A stretch of DNA of 64,000 nt, from assembly GCA_026745465.1 (NCBI GenBank), contig JACYXH010000744.1, forward strand, positions 62,001-126,000, in the 5' to 3' direction. Of the stretch, positions 23,861-33,379 are shown one piece after another. The DNA comes from Lota lota. Its lineage: Eukaryota > Chordata > Actinopteri > Gadiformes > Lotidae. Every line of letters starts with the position of its first letter. Position 1 is the stretch's first letter. A model generated the notes under the pieces. The model was not told where the DNA came from. It made no database searches and saw only the letters and a list, made by a program, of their open reading frames with translations. Position numbers and translations under genes: made by a program.

Positions 23861-24370
23861 AGGGGGAGGGGGAGGTTAAGGCAGAGAGAAGGGGGGGTTA
23901 AGGTAGAGGGGAGGTGAGGGTAGTGGGGAGGTTAAGATTAAGGTAGAGGTAGTTATGGTAGATGGGAGGTTAAGGTAGAGGGAGAGGGTGGAGAGGGGGG
24001 TTTAAGGTGAGGGTGGGGGGAGAGGAGAGGTTAGGATTAAGGTAGAGGTTACGGTTAGGGTAGATGGGAGGGGGGAGGTTAGGGTAGGGGGAGGTTAAGG
24101 TAGAGGGGGGTAGGGGAGAGAGGGGAAGTTATGCTGAGGGTAGGAGGAAGAGGGGAGGTGAGAGGTTAGTAGGGGGGAGGTTACGATTAAGGTAGAGGTG
24201 GTTATGGTTAGGTATATGGGAGGGGGGAGGTTAAGAGAGGGAGGGAGGGAGGGGGAGGTTAAGATTAAGGTAGAGGGAGGGGGGGTTAAGGTAGAGGGGA
24301 GGGGAGGTTAAGGTAGAGGGGAGGGGAGGGGAGGGGGAGGTTAAGGTAAGGGTAGAGGTTAAGTTTAGGG
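23860..24370 (+). repeat. G-rich GGTTAAGGT/GGTTAGGGT tract 2
   Basis: Degenerate purine-rich repeats of GGGGAGGTTAAGGTAGAG with scattered GGTTAGGGTAG. Many runs of four or more G make G-quadruplexes likely on the plus strand. Confidence 0.88.
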
Positions 24371-24740
24371 TAGAGGTTAAGGTTAGAGAATATTGTATAA
24401 TGCTAATATATACGTGTATTAGTCAACTCATTATGGACATTTAACTTACCTCACAACATGCTGAAAAAGCAACACAACAAGGTAGGAGAATTTTCTATTA
24501 GAAAACTCCATTAGTATACATTTGAAAATTTTTGCACACATTGAAACATTTTGGGGAAGCCTTGTCCATTGTCCAGTCCAATTTTGAAACCAATTAGAGC
24601 GGTATATTGTGAAAGCAGCCCATGTATTCAACCATCTCACCCTAACTCTTTCCCTAACACTGAACCCTAACTCCTTGAAGGACAAGGAGCCTCCCACTGT
24701 GGGAAGGAAACCTTGATGGAACACAACATATGGTGACAAA
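24365..24740 (+). repeat. Direct repeat X, copy 1
   Basis: From GAGAATATTGTATAATGC to GGTGACAAAGTCAAGTT it matches 29887-30247 nearly base for base. In both copies it follows a G-rich tract directly. Sequence beyond 24740 differs. Confidence 0.92.
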
Positions 24741-25178
24741 GTCAAGTTGTGTGAGTGTGTAGGCCATGAATCCAGTCCAGCGATGACCTCAGCTCTGATG
24801 AAGCGCTGTTTGTTGGTCACTGAAATGTTGCAAATTGTTCACTTTAAGACTGGATTTGTCTAAGCAGTGTCAGGTAATCAATAATGAACACAATATCCAT
24901 GTTATCTTAGCAGTGGACTACTGACCTGCAGGACTTGAGCTGTTCAGAGATACAGGTGTGATACAGCTCTGGTGTGTCTGCCCCAGACTCAACACAGTAT
25001 TTCAACCGCGCCTTACAAAGATGGATGACACATTTTTCTCATTATTCAAAACCATCCAACATTCAGTTCTTCAGCAGACACTCGTATCCAAAGAGACCTA
25101 GTGAATTCAGATGCATTACATGTAGTCTGAGAACTTGGGGGTGGAACCCAGTACCATGTGATAGAGAGCCCAACACCC
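24740..25178. other. No gene seen; short unique stretch
   Basis: Contains a stretch around 25090-25170 typical of fish dispersed repeats (CATTACATGTAGTC, GGGGTGGAACCCAGTACC). Nothing codes visibly. Confidence 0.5.
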
Positions 25179-25365
25179 CATCCTGCCCTGTACGAGGACC
25201 ACCAGTACCACATTCTGCTCTCTCTCCTCAGTGGTTTTCCCTTTAGAGTCGGGTGTCACTCGCCCCACAAGGACGTCCTTCACCAGGCAGGTCCTCCAGC
25301 ACGGCTCTGCCATCAGCTTCCCTCTGCCACGCCTTCCTGGTGGTAACAAACAGTGCTAGTTGGGA
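25178..25365 (+). repeat. Dispersed module D, copy 3
   Basis: Near-identical to 15950-16140, with AACACCCCATCCTG at its left edge where copy 2 has TGTGACCCCATCCTG. Confidence 0.85.
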
Positions 25366-25389
25366 CTCAATGTCCGCTCACAACCGGGG

Positions 25390-26290
25390 AGGTAAAGGTG
25401 AGGGTAGAGGGGAGTTTAAGATTAAGGTAGAGGAGGTTACGGTTAGGGTAGATGGGAGGGGGGAGGGGAGGTTAAGGTAGAGGGGGGAAGGGGGAGAGGG
25501 GAGGGGAGGTTAAGGTAGAGGGGGGAAGGGGGAGAGGGGAGGGGGGGGTTAAGGTAAGGGTAGATGGGAGGGGGGAGATTAGGGTAGGGGGAGAGGTTAG
25601 GATTAAGGTTGAGGAGGTTACGGTTAGGGTAGATGGGAGGGGGGAGAGGGGATGTTAAGCTGAGGGTAGGAGGAAGAGGGGAGGTGAGGGTAGAGGGGAG
25701 GTTAAGATTAAGGTAGAGGTGGTTATGGTTAAGGTAGAGGGGGGAAGGGGGAGAAGGGAGGTTAAGGTGAGGGTGGGGGGAGAGGAGAGGATTAAGGTAG
25801 AGGAGGTTACGGTTAGGGTAGATGGGAGGGGGGAGGTTAAGGTAGAGGGTTATGGTTAGGTTAGGGGTAGGTGTAGACCCTTAATGCCAGCATTAAAATA
25901 GACATGTAACTCTTGCACTAAAATAAATTAAATGCAATAAGAGAAATACATAATGGACAAATCTAAAAATAAAATAAAAAGTAACATAACCCTGAAACTT
26001 GCTAAACAGTGAGGGTTATGGTTGGGAGAGGGGGAGGGAGTGGTTATGGTTAGGAGAGGGGGAGGGAGTGGTTAGGGTTAGGAGAGGGGGAGGGAGTGGT
26101 TAGGGTTAGGCGGAGGGGAGAGAGTGGGGTTAGGGTTAGGCGGAGGGGAGAGAGTGGGGTTAGGGTTAGGTGGAGGGAAGGGAGTGGTTATGGTTAGGAG
26201 AGGGGGAGAGAGTGATTATGGTTAGGCGGAGGGGAGGGAGTGGTTATGGTTAGGGTGTGGGAGAGGTAGAGATTCCTCTGGGGCTGAGGG
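25390..26290 (+). repeat. G-rich tract 3 with GGTTAGGGTTAGG units
   Basis: Same units as tracts 1 and 2, interrupted by AT-rich DNA at about 25880-26010. Towards 26000-26260 the unit becomes GAGTGGTTAGGGTTAGG plus AGGGGGAGG. Telomere-like (TTAGGG) doublets are frequent but never form a long pure array. Confidence 0.88.
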
Positions 26291-27441
26291 GTAACTGTAA
26301 CTAGGGGGTGAGGGTTAGTAGGTGTGGAGGGTCGAGGTGTGATATCGTTGAGGCCCAAGGGTGCCGCAGAGGAGAGCTTAGCAATCCACCTTCTCTCTGC
26401 TGCTCTCCTCTGACCCAGAGACCAATTGGTGTTGGTCTCTGGGTCAGAGGAGAGCTTAGCAATCCACCTTCTCTCTGCTGCTCTCCTCTGACCCAGAGAC
26501 CAATTGGTGTTGGTCTCTGGGTCAGAGGAGAGCTTAGCAATCCACCTTCTCTCTGCTGCTCTCCTCTGACCCAGAGACCAATTGGTGTTGGTCTCTGGGT
26601 CAGAGGAGAGCTTAGCAATCCACCTTCTCTCTGCTGCTCTCCTCTGACCCAGAGACCAATTGGTGTTGGTCTCTGGGTCAGAGGAGAGCTTAGCAATCCA
26701 CCTTCTCTCTGCTGCTCTCCTCTGACCCAGAGACCAATTGGTGTTGGTCTCTGGGTCAGAGGAGAGCTTAGCAATCCACCTTCTCTCTGCTGCTCTCCTC
26801 TGACCCAGAGACCAATTGGTGTTGGTCTCTGGGTCAGAGGAGAGCTTAGCAATCCACCTTCTCTCTGCTGCTCTCCTCTGACCCAGAGACCAATTGGTGT
26901 TGGTCTCTGGGTCAGAGGAGAGCTTAGCAATCCACCTTCTCTCTGCTGCTCTCCTCTGACCCAGAGACCAATTGGTGTTGGTCTCTGGGTCAGAGGAGAG
27001 CTTAGCAATCCACCTTCTCTCTGCTGCTCTCCTCTGACCCAGAGACCAATTGGTGTTGGTCTCTGGGTCAGAGGAGAGCTTAGCAATCCACCTTCTCTCT
27101 GCTGCTCTCCTCTGACCCAGAGACCAATTGGTGTTGGTCTCTGGGTCAGAGGAGAGCTTAGCAATCCACCTTCTCTCTGCTGCTCTCCTCTGACCCAGAG
27201 ACCAATTGAGAGACAGGTTTGAGATGTGATGTTGAATAAAGTGGACATATAAAAGCTTTCTGTAGGTTCCCTTCTTGATATGATAAAGGTGTTGGTATAA
27301 CCTCTGTTTAACCGTGGCCCCTGTTTCCCCCACATAGATGGCACTGCATTGCTGGCAGCAGATGGCATAAACTACATTGGAGGAGGAGTGAGAAGGTCTG
27401 CAGGATGGGGGCGCCAGTCCCACCTCTGCAACCGGATACAT
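26194..27441 (-). pseudogene. GIY-YIG endonuclease of family B with 11-fold tail repeat
   Basis: Residues about 24-45 read NVVYAICCQQCSAIYVGET, the GIY and YIG strands, followed by VKQRLYQHLYHI, the conserved Arg helix. The C-terminal motif WSLGQRRAAERRWIAKLSS is then repeated eleven times in frame with DPETNTN joins (26 residues each). It ends AAPLGLNDITPR and a Pro/Thr/His-rich extension that runs into the G-rich tract. A normal Penelope endonuclease has this tail once. The 415-codon frame has no internal stop. Confidence 0.78.
26370..27207 (-). repeat. 78 bp tandem array with an internal hairpin, 11 copies
   Basis: The asparagine codons that open successive units lie from 27207 to 26427, exactly 10 x 78. 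Each unit contains GGTCTCTGGGTCAGAGGAG and its reverse complement CTCCTCTGACCCAGAGACC about 30 bases apart, joined by AATTGGTGTT. The array is therefore a train of hairpins and is open on both strands. Confidence 0.95.
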
Positions 27442-27658
27442 ACTTCACGTTGGTAAAGTATGGGTCATGGGCCGTGCGTGCTGCCTTGTTAAGTGCCGTG
27501 TGCACTAACATATCTTTAAGATCTGTGTTGCGGCGGTAGGCCATAATGAACTTGAATGGTGCGAGTGAGGGGATCTGCAGTTGGGTGGAGTTAAATCTCT
27601 GCTTGATCACCTTGTTAAAGGGGCCTAATTGGTGTGAAAACACAGTGATGAATGGGAT

Positions 27659-28400
27659 TCATTTGTGCTCTGTGGTGTTCCTGTTTAGGGGAGGCTGGTC
27701 TGAGGTGAGGAGAGTGGCGACCTCACTTTTAATAGTGCGGAGGAAGCGTCTGGAGTCTCCCCGTGGTCTAAGGGCGCTAAACACAATCTTGGTGGCCTCC
27801 TCCACATGATGGGGGAGGGAAGAGATTCTGTGAAAACGGATGAGCTGTGACTTGATGATGGAGCTGAAAGTGTGTTTGGGATGATAGCTGCTATTAAATA
27901 ATAAGGAATGCCTGTGGGTGTCCTTGAAATAAACCTTGGTCGCCAGGGTCTTCTGTCCCAACACCGCCTCCGTGAAGAACACCACCGTGTCCAGGAAAGG
28001 AACCTGCTGGAGATGGAGAGTGTGAGACAGTTTAATGCGCGGATGGTGTGAGTTCAGGATACTGAACAATTCATTAAACGCTTTCCGATTGGTCCCAAAG
28101 ACCAAATATGTCATCTAGATAGCGGTAACACAATAGGGCACGCGCAGAGCCAAATAAATGTCTGCATACGCTGGAGAGTGTTTCCTCCCCACTGCACAGC
28201 CGCATGTCTGTAGGAAGACAGCGTCATCAAATTAAAGTCATTACGTGTCAGGGTGATTTCCAGGAATTTCTAAATGAAATCATCCGGTCGTGAGAGATCC
28301 GGTGACGCACAAAGGGCTTTCCTAATAGCCTCTAGACCGAGGGGGGTTGCTATGTTTGTGTACGGTGAGTTCACGTCAATGGACAAGATAAAGGTGTTCT
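27659..28400 (-). pseudogene. RT palm and thumb, family B
   Basis: Motif A reads SIDVNSPYTNI (about 28385-28350). Motif C reads RYLDDIFGLWDQ (about 28130-28095), in a frame different from the following FLDTVVFF and KVYFKDTHRHSLLFNSSYHP thumb block (28114-27659). The palm therefore holds at least one frameshift between motif C and the thumb. Pro replaces the usual Leu in the SLYTN motif. Confidence 0.75.
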
Positions 28401-28737
28401 CAGGGACCGTCAAATCTTTTCATGTATTGACGAAGGTGTACGTGTCCTTAATGTAGCCGGGGTGGAGGTGAGACAAGGGATTCATCACATGCTCACAATG
28501 GCGCGACCCGGAGGGACAAGCAGTGGGACAGTCCAACTCTCTGGTGGTTTGTGTATTCTGGGGAGGAAATAAAAGAGTCTAGCTCTAGGGAGGTCGGGCC
28601 CATACAGACAGTGTGCCTGTTCCACAGTTATCAGGTGTTTTGCCTTCATATGGTGAATGAAACCCCTGGCAATGGCCTGCGTTTCTGGATAGATAGGCTG
28701 CGTGAGCGGGCGCTAATACGCCGTGTCATGGAGTTGG

Positions 28738-29433
28738 CTAGCTTCCAATATATAGTTGGTGCGGTCCTGAAGAACAATCTGACCGCCGGCCGTTAGCCGG
28801 TTTGATAATGACCTCGTGGAGGGCTTTTAATGTTTTAAGGGCCTGTTGTTGCTCTAATGTAATGTTCCCTCCTGACACTGGTCGAGGTCGGAGGTCACGG
28901 AAGGACCGGATGTCGTGCTCTATGAGCACCCGTATGGGTGCCGAGATGGCCTCTACTGCCGGTTCCCAAGTGGACGGCGTGGTGAAAGGTAAGTAGGTGA
29001 AGCTGGTGTTGTATTTAAAATAATCGAGGAGCTTAAGGCGGCGGTGATAAATGTGTAGATCTTTCCTCAACAAAACGCCATCTAAGAGGTGTAGGGATAA
29101 AGGTGAGGCCCCTTTCAAGGACCCCCCGTTCCTGTGGGGATAAACAGAGGGAGGAAAGGTTAGTGACGTTGGATCTGACGGACTGCGTTGCGCCTGGTGA
29201 GCCACCCATAAACCCAGCTGGTTCAGCCAGGCCTGCAGCATCGCCCTCGCCGTCTCCAGAGTCCAGTGGATGTTGTCACGAGCCGTCTGGAAGTGGGATA
29301 AAGATAACTGTTTTAAGAAGTTACAGCGGGGATCAACAACCTCAATGCTATCCCTGACCAAGGTGTTGAAAGCTTTAACACAGAGGAGTTGGCGGGTGGA
29401 CAGTAATGGATACTGTGAGGAGTGGGATGGCAA
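28738..29433 (-). pseudogene. RT N-terminal region, family B
   Basis: A 231-codon frame. It ends TLKALHEVIIKPANG, aligning with the VIKPADKG block that follows the 96 bp array in family A. Earlier it reads LLDYFKYNTSFTYLPFTTP, a PLE-type N-terminal segment. It starts about 130 bases after the SGNH block, in another frame. Confidence 0.6.
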
Positions 29434-29509
29434 ACCTGTGGGAATTGATCTCTGGCTATTCTAATTAGCCGGCGGGTGTCCTTAGTGATGGTGATAGTTG
29501 TTTGTTCCC

Positions 29510-29750
29510 TGAGGCACTTGTTTATGCCAATAGAGAAGACCACCAGTTTAATGTCTGGTCTGGGGGACGTACATTTCAACAGGATCACGGCCAAGTGTCT
29601 AAGTGTGGCCCCGGGGAAGCTGTCTGCCTGTATGTCCCCGGGGAAGCTGTCTGCCTGTATGTCCCCGGGGAAGCTGTCTGCCTGTATGTCCCCGGGGAAG
29701 CTGTCTGCCTGTATGTCCCCGGGGAAGCTGTCTGCCTGTATGTCCCCGGG
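29510..29750 (-). pseudogene. SGNH-like segment, family B, with 27 bp in-frame repeats
   Basis: On the minus strand it reads a repeated DIQADSFPG unit, then ATLRHLAVILLKC and LVVFSIGINKC. This aligns with DVQIDSYPGANCFHIAQIL and VVLSLGINNMG of family A. Block I (GDSN) is missing because the G-rich tract begins at 29750. Confidence 0.6.
29613..29750 (-). repeat. 27 bp tandem array, 5 copies
   Basis: CTGTCTGCCTGTATGTCCCC plus GGGGAAG, starting at 29620 and repeating every 27 bases to 29728. It encodes nine residues per unit in the SGNH frame. Confidence 0.93.
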
Positions 29751-30247
29751 GGTAGGGGGGAGAGGGGAGGTTAAGGTAGAGGGGAGGGGGGTTAAGGTAG
29801 AGGGGAGGGGGGGTTAAGGTAGAGGGGAGGGGAGGGGGGAGGGGGGAGGTTAAGGTAAGGGTAGAGGTTAAGTTTAGGGTAGAGGTTAGAGAATATTGTA
29901 TAATGCTAATATATACGTGTATTAGTCAACTCATTATGGACATTTAACTTACCTCACAACATGCTGAAAAAGCAACACAACAAGGTAGAAGTTTCTATTA
30001 GAAAACTCCATTAGTATACATTTGAACATTTTTGCACACATTGAAACATTTTGGGGAAGCCTTGTCCATTGTCCAGTCCAATTTTGAAACCAATTAGAGC
30101 GGTATATTGTGAAAGCAGCCCATGTATTCAACCATCTCACCCTAACTCTTTCCCTAACACTGAACCCTAACTCCTTGAAGGACAAGGAGCCTCCCACTGT
30201 GGGAAGGAAACCTTGATGGAACACAACATACGGTGACAAAGTCAAGT
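29750..30247 (+). repeat. G-rich tract 4 (29750-29885) and direct repeat X, copy 2 (29887-30247)
   Basis: The same G-tract/X junction is seen at 24300-24740. Copy 2 of X lacks a few bases in AGGTAGAAGTTTCTATT relative to copy 1. Confidence 0.9.
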
Positions 30248-30249
30248 TC

Positions 30250-30620
30250 AATTAGTTTAATTCAAGAGCATACCTCTGGTCACATGACATGCAGAACACA
30301 CTGTTGACCTTCCAAAGTCCTCAGCAGTCACATGGCAGTCCTCCACGCTGATCCTGGTGGGTCATCTGGGTCATCTAGTCACAACTCAATCAGGATATGA
30401 ACAAAAGCCGTCTCCAACCTTTTTTATCATTTATTAAATGAAAAAATACAACTTTTAGAGCTTATGTCAGAAAGTAGAGCAGACCCTACAGCAGTCACAT
30501 TTAGAACAAAACTGAGTCGAAATAAATCCTGTTATCTCATAGCACCATTAACCCAGGGAAAGCTTTCTCAAAATCATTTGGATTAGAAGGGATGGCTGCA
30601 GTGACAGCTTTAGGACTAGT
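30250..30620 (+). repeat. Diverged direct repeat Y, copy 1
   Basis: Shares TTGACCTTCCAAAG, AGCAGTCACAT, AAGCCGTCTCC and CATTAACCCAGGGA in the same order as 32250-32520. About 70-80 percent similar by eye. Not coding. Confidence 0.6.
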
Positions 30621-31200
30621 TGAGTAACTGTTGTGGAAATATTAAATCCTACCTATAATATACAACTATATACTAATTATATAAACCTTGTTTATATAAC
30701 TACTAGTCAACTGAAAATGAATGTGTATACATTCTCCTTGGACCTAGAGATCCCTCCCTTCCTTTCTCTAATTGAAAGGTGTTAAGCTAGTTTACATTTG
30801 CATTGCCACTGTAGCCATGAAGTCTGATACTGAGGCCATGCCAATCTACTTCTTTGTTGTGTAGATTCCTTTAACTGTCCTGCAGCCTTGTGGACATGTC
30901 CACTTCACCCATAGTGTCTCTCCAGCCATGACTGACTTCAGCCATGGCCAGTCCTAAAGTCTCCACCATGGTCACTCCCCCTCACCTTTGTACTTCCTGC
31001 CCATCATGTGATATAAGAATCATGTGCACCCATTGTCTCATTGAATGGATGCTTGGTAGCTTTGCTGCCTGCATCTTCCCATGATCATGCTCCAAAATTC
31101 AATCAAATATTTTGCTGTCAAGAAGTGTCTATAAAGAAGTTTTTCTTCATCAGTGGCTAGTTTAGTAGTAGCAGTAGTACTCTATTCCATTGAGGTGGAA
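30620..31200. other. No gene seen
   Basis: AT-rich unique-looking sequence without long frames, domains or splice structure. Confidence 0.5.
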
Positions 31201-31202
31201 GT

Positions 31203-31330
31203 GATAATCACTTTAGAGACGGGTGTCCTTACCCCCACGAGGGAAGTCCTTCACCAGGCAGGTCCTCCAGCCATCAGCTCCCCTCCACCACCGAGTCCTG
31301 GTCTGGCAACAAACTGCAGTGGTTTAGTCT
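31203..31330 (+). repeat. Dispersed module D, copy 4 (diverged)
   Basis: TGATAATCACTTTAGAG, then GTCCTTCACCAGGCAGGTCC. The left end TGATAATCACTTTAGAG is shared with copy 5 and not with copies 1-3. Confidence 0.7.
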
Positions 31331-31910
31331 CAACGTCTGGTAACTACAGCATTATCTGGTCTGGTAACCAACAGTGGTAGTTTGTCTGGTAACTACAGCA
31401 TTATTTAGTCTGGTAACCAACAGTGGTAGTTTGTCTGGTAACTACAGCATTATCTGGTCTGGTAACCAACAGTGGTAGTTTGTCTGGTAACTACAGCATT
31501 ATCTGGTCTGGTAACCAACAATGGTAGTTTGTCTGGTAACTACAACATTATCTGGTCTGGTAACCAACAGTGGTAGTTTGTCTGGTAACTACAGGATTAT
31601 TTAGTCTGGTAACCAACAGTGGTAGTTTGTCTGGTAACTACAGCATTGTTTAGTCTGGTAACCAACAGTGGTAGTTTGTCTGGTAACTACAGCATTATCT
31701 GGTCTGGTAACCAACAGTGGTAGTTTGTCTGGTAACTACAGCATTATCTGGTCTGGTAACCAACAGTGGTAGTTTGTCTGGTAACTACAGCATTATTTAG
31801 TCTGGTAACCAACAGTGGTAGTTTGTCTGGTAATAAATAGCGGTAGTTTGTCTGGTAACAAACACAGCAGTAGTTTGTCTGGTAACACAAGCAGTGGTTT
31901 GAATGGTGTG
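31325..31910 (+). repeat. 49 bp minisatellite, ~10 copies
   Basis: Unit GTCTGGTAACTACAGCATTA plus TCTGGTCTGGTAACCAACAG plus TGGTAGTTT. Starts at 31384, 31433 and onward. The last units decay from about 31830. Confidence 0.95.
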
Positions 31911-32179
31911 GTAACGTTGGTCGTTTGCAGTCATGTCTGAATGGAAGCAATGCAGTTTATGCAAACTTCCCAGTAATACTTCCTCCAGATGCACAGCTCC
32001 AGCATCAGCTCTCCTCAGCCAAGGATTCCTGGTCCGCTAACAAACACAGTGGTAGTAGTTGAGCCATTTATTCTTTGGACGCCTCGTTTAAATCATTCTG
32101 AACCAAAGTGCTGGCTTGAGTGTAAAAGAGGAATGGAATATTCATTTGATATTTTAAACTTGCACTAAGAAACATGCAC

Positions 32180-32725
32180 ACTCTTGTTATTCAGGAAAAC
32201 AGTCAAACATTGTGTGAATTCAACAGGTTGTCAAATGACGTAGAAAAAAGGTTGAGGTTGGTATTAACCTTCCAAAGACTTAAGCAGTCACATCGTAGGC
32301 CTCGTGTTGTTCCTGGTCATCAGCTTCATCTATTCACAATCCACTTTAAATCAGTATACAAATAAAAACCGTCTCCCACCTCAGCCGACAGACTCACTAT
32401 CATTTGTTCAAATAAACCATACAACTTGTAGAACTTGTGCAGCAGTAGCACAGACTCTGTAGCCTTCACATTTAGGGGTTAGAGAGTCTAAATAAAACGT
32501 ATTAACCCAGGGACTGTTTTCTCTAAATCAGCCACCATAAGTAACAGATTTAAGAACAAAAACACTTCAGTAGCAGTGAGTGTGATAATCACTTTAGAGC
32601 TGGGCTTCATTCGCCCCGACCGGGACGTCCTTCGTCAGGCAGGACCTCCAGCACGGCTCCACCATCAGCTCCCCTCCGCCACGGCGTCCCGGTCTGCTAT
32701 CAAACAGCGCTAGTTGGGTCTAACA
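32180..32725 (+). repeat. Repeat Y copy 2 and module D copy 5
   Basis: Y is at about 32250-32520 and D at 32587-32725 (CACTTTAGAGCTGGGCTTC, GACGTCCTTCGTCAGGCAGG). Y and D occur in the same order at 30.25-31.33 kb, so an approximately 1-2 kb segment was duplicated in direct orientation. Confidence 0.65.
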
Positions 32726-33059
32726 TCTGCTAACAAACCTGGGGATGGAAACATTTGCAAAGGGGTAGCGAATATCCAACTTCCTTAAGTTTCCAAGTTG
32801 ACTTATTGAGAAATGTATAACTGGGAAATTAACTGAGAAATGTGTAACTATGGTAGTAGTAGTAGCAGCAATAGGAGCAGAAATAGCTCACGTGACTTAG
32901 GTGACCCAAAATATTACCTCAAATCACAGCTTAGGAAGAATTCACAGTGAAAATTCACAAACTAAAAACTAATAAATCTCCCTCTACAATCGTTTACAAA
33001 AACTAAAAAGAACCTCCGGGCATTTAGCGTTTCAGAACAGCTTGGTGATGGTTACCCTC

Positions 33060-33378
33060 TGGTCCTCAGCCTCCGGTCCACCCTGGTGCCCCATGCCTGG
33101 TCCTCAGCCTCCGGTCCACCCTGGTGCCTCATGCCTGGTCCAGGGGATCTGGTTACCCTCTGGTCCACCCTGGTGCCTCATGCCTGGTCCAGGGGATCTG
33201 GTTACCCTCTGGTCCACCCTGGTGCCCCATGCCTGGTCCAGGGGATCTGGTTACCCTCTGGTCCACCCTGGTGCCCCATGCCTGGTCCAGGGGATCTGGT
33301 TACCCTCTGGTCCACCCTGGTGCCCCATGCCTGGTCCAGGGGATCTGGTTACCCTCTGGTCCACCCTGGTCCAGGGGA
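33060..33378 (+). repeat. 49 bp minisatellite, ~6 copies
   Basis: Unit TGGTGCCCCATGCCTGGTCC plus AGGGGATCTGGTTACCCTCT plus GGTCCACCC, at 33122 and then every 49 bases. All three plus-strand frames are open across it, an artefact of composition. Confidence 0.95.
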
Positions 33379-33379
33379 T

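Larger units (their letters stand above)
26194..29750 (-). mobile_element. Penelope-like retroelement, family B (decayed)
   Basis: Minus-strand order: SGNH block (29750-29510), a roughly 230-codon RT N-terminal region (29433-28738), RT palm with motif A about 28390-28330 and motif C about 28130-28110, thumb (28114-27659), and GIY-YIG with an expanded tail (27441-26194). It is flanked on both sides by G-rich tracts. Many frameshifts make it inactive. The protein sequence is far from family A, so it is a separate lineage with the same architecture. Confidence 0.8.

Noticed and set aside
26000..26260. True interstitial telomere array
   Set aside because: GGTTAGGGTTAGG doublets occur, but units are irregular and mixed with GAGGGG; there is no long pure TTAGGG run.
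26308..27222. 304-codon plus-strand frame across the 78 bp array
   Set aside because: Antisense of the endonuclease tail; each unit is largely its own reverse complement, so both strands read alike.
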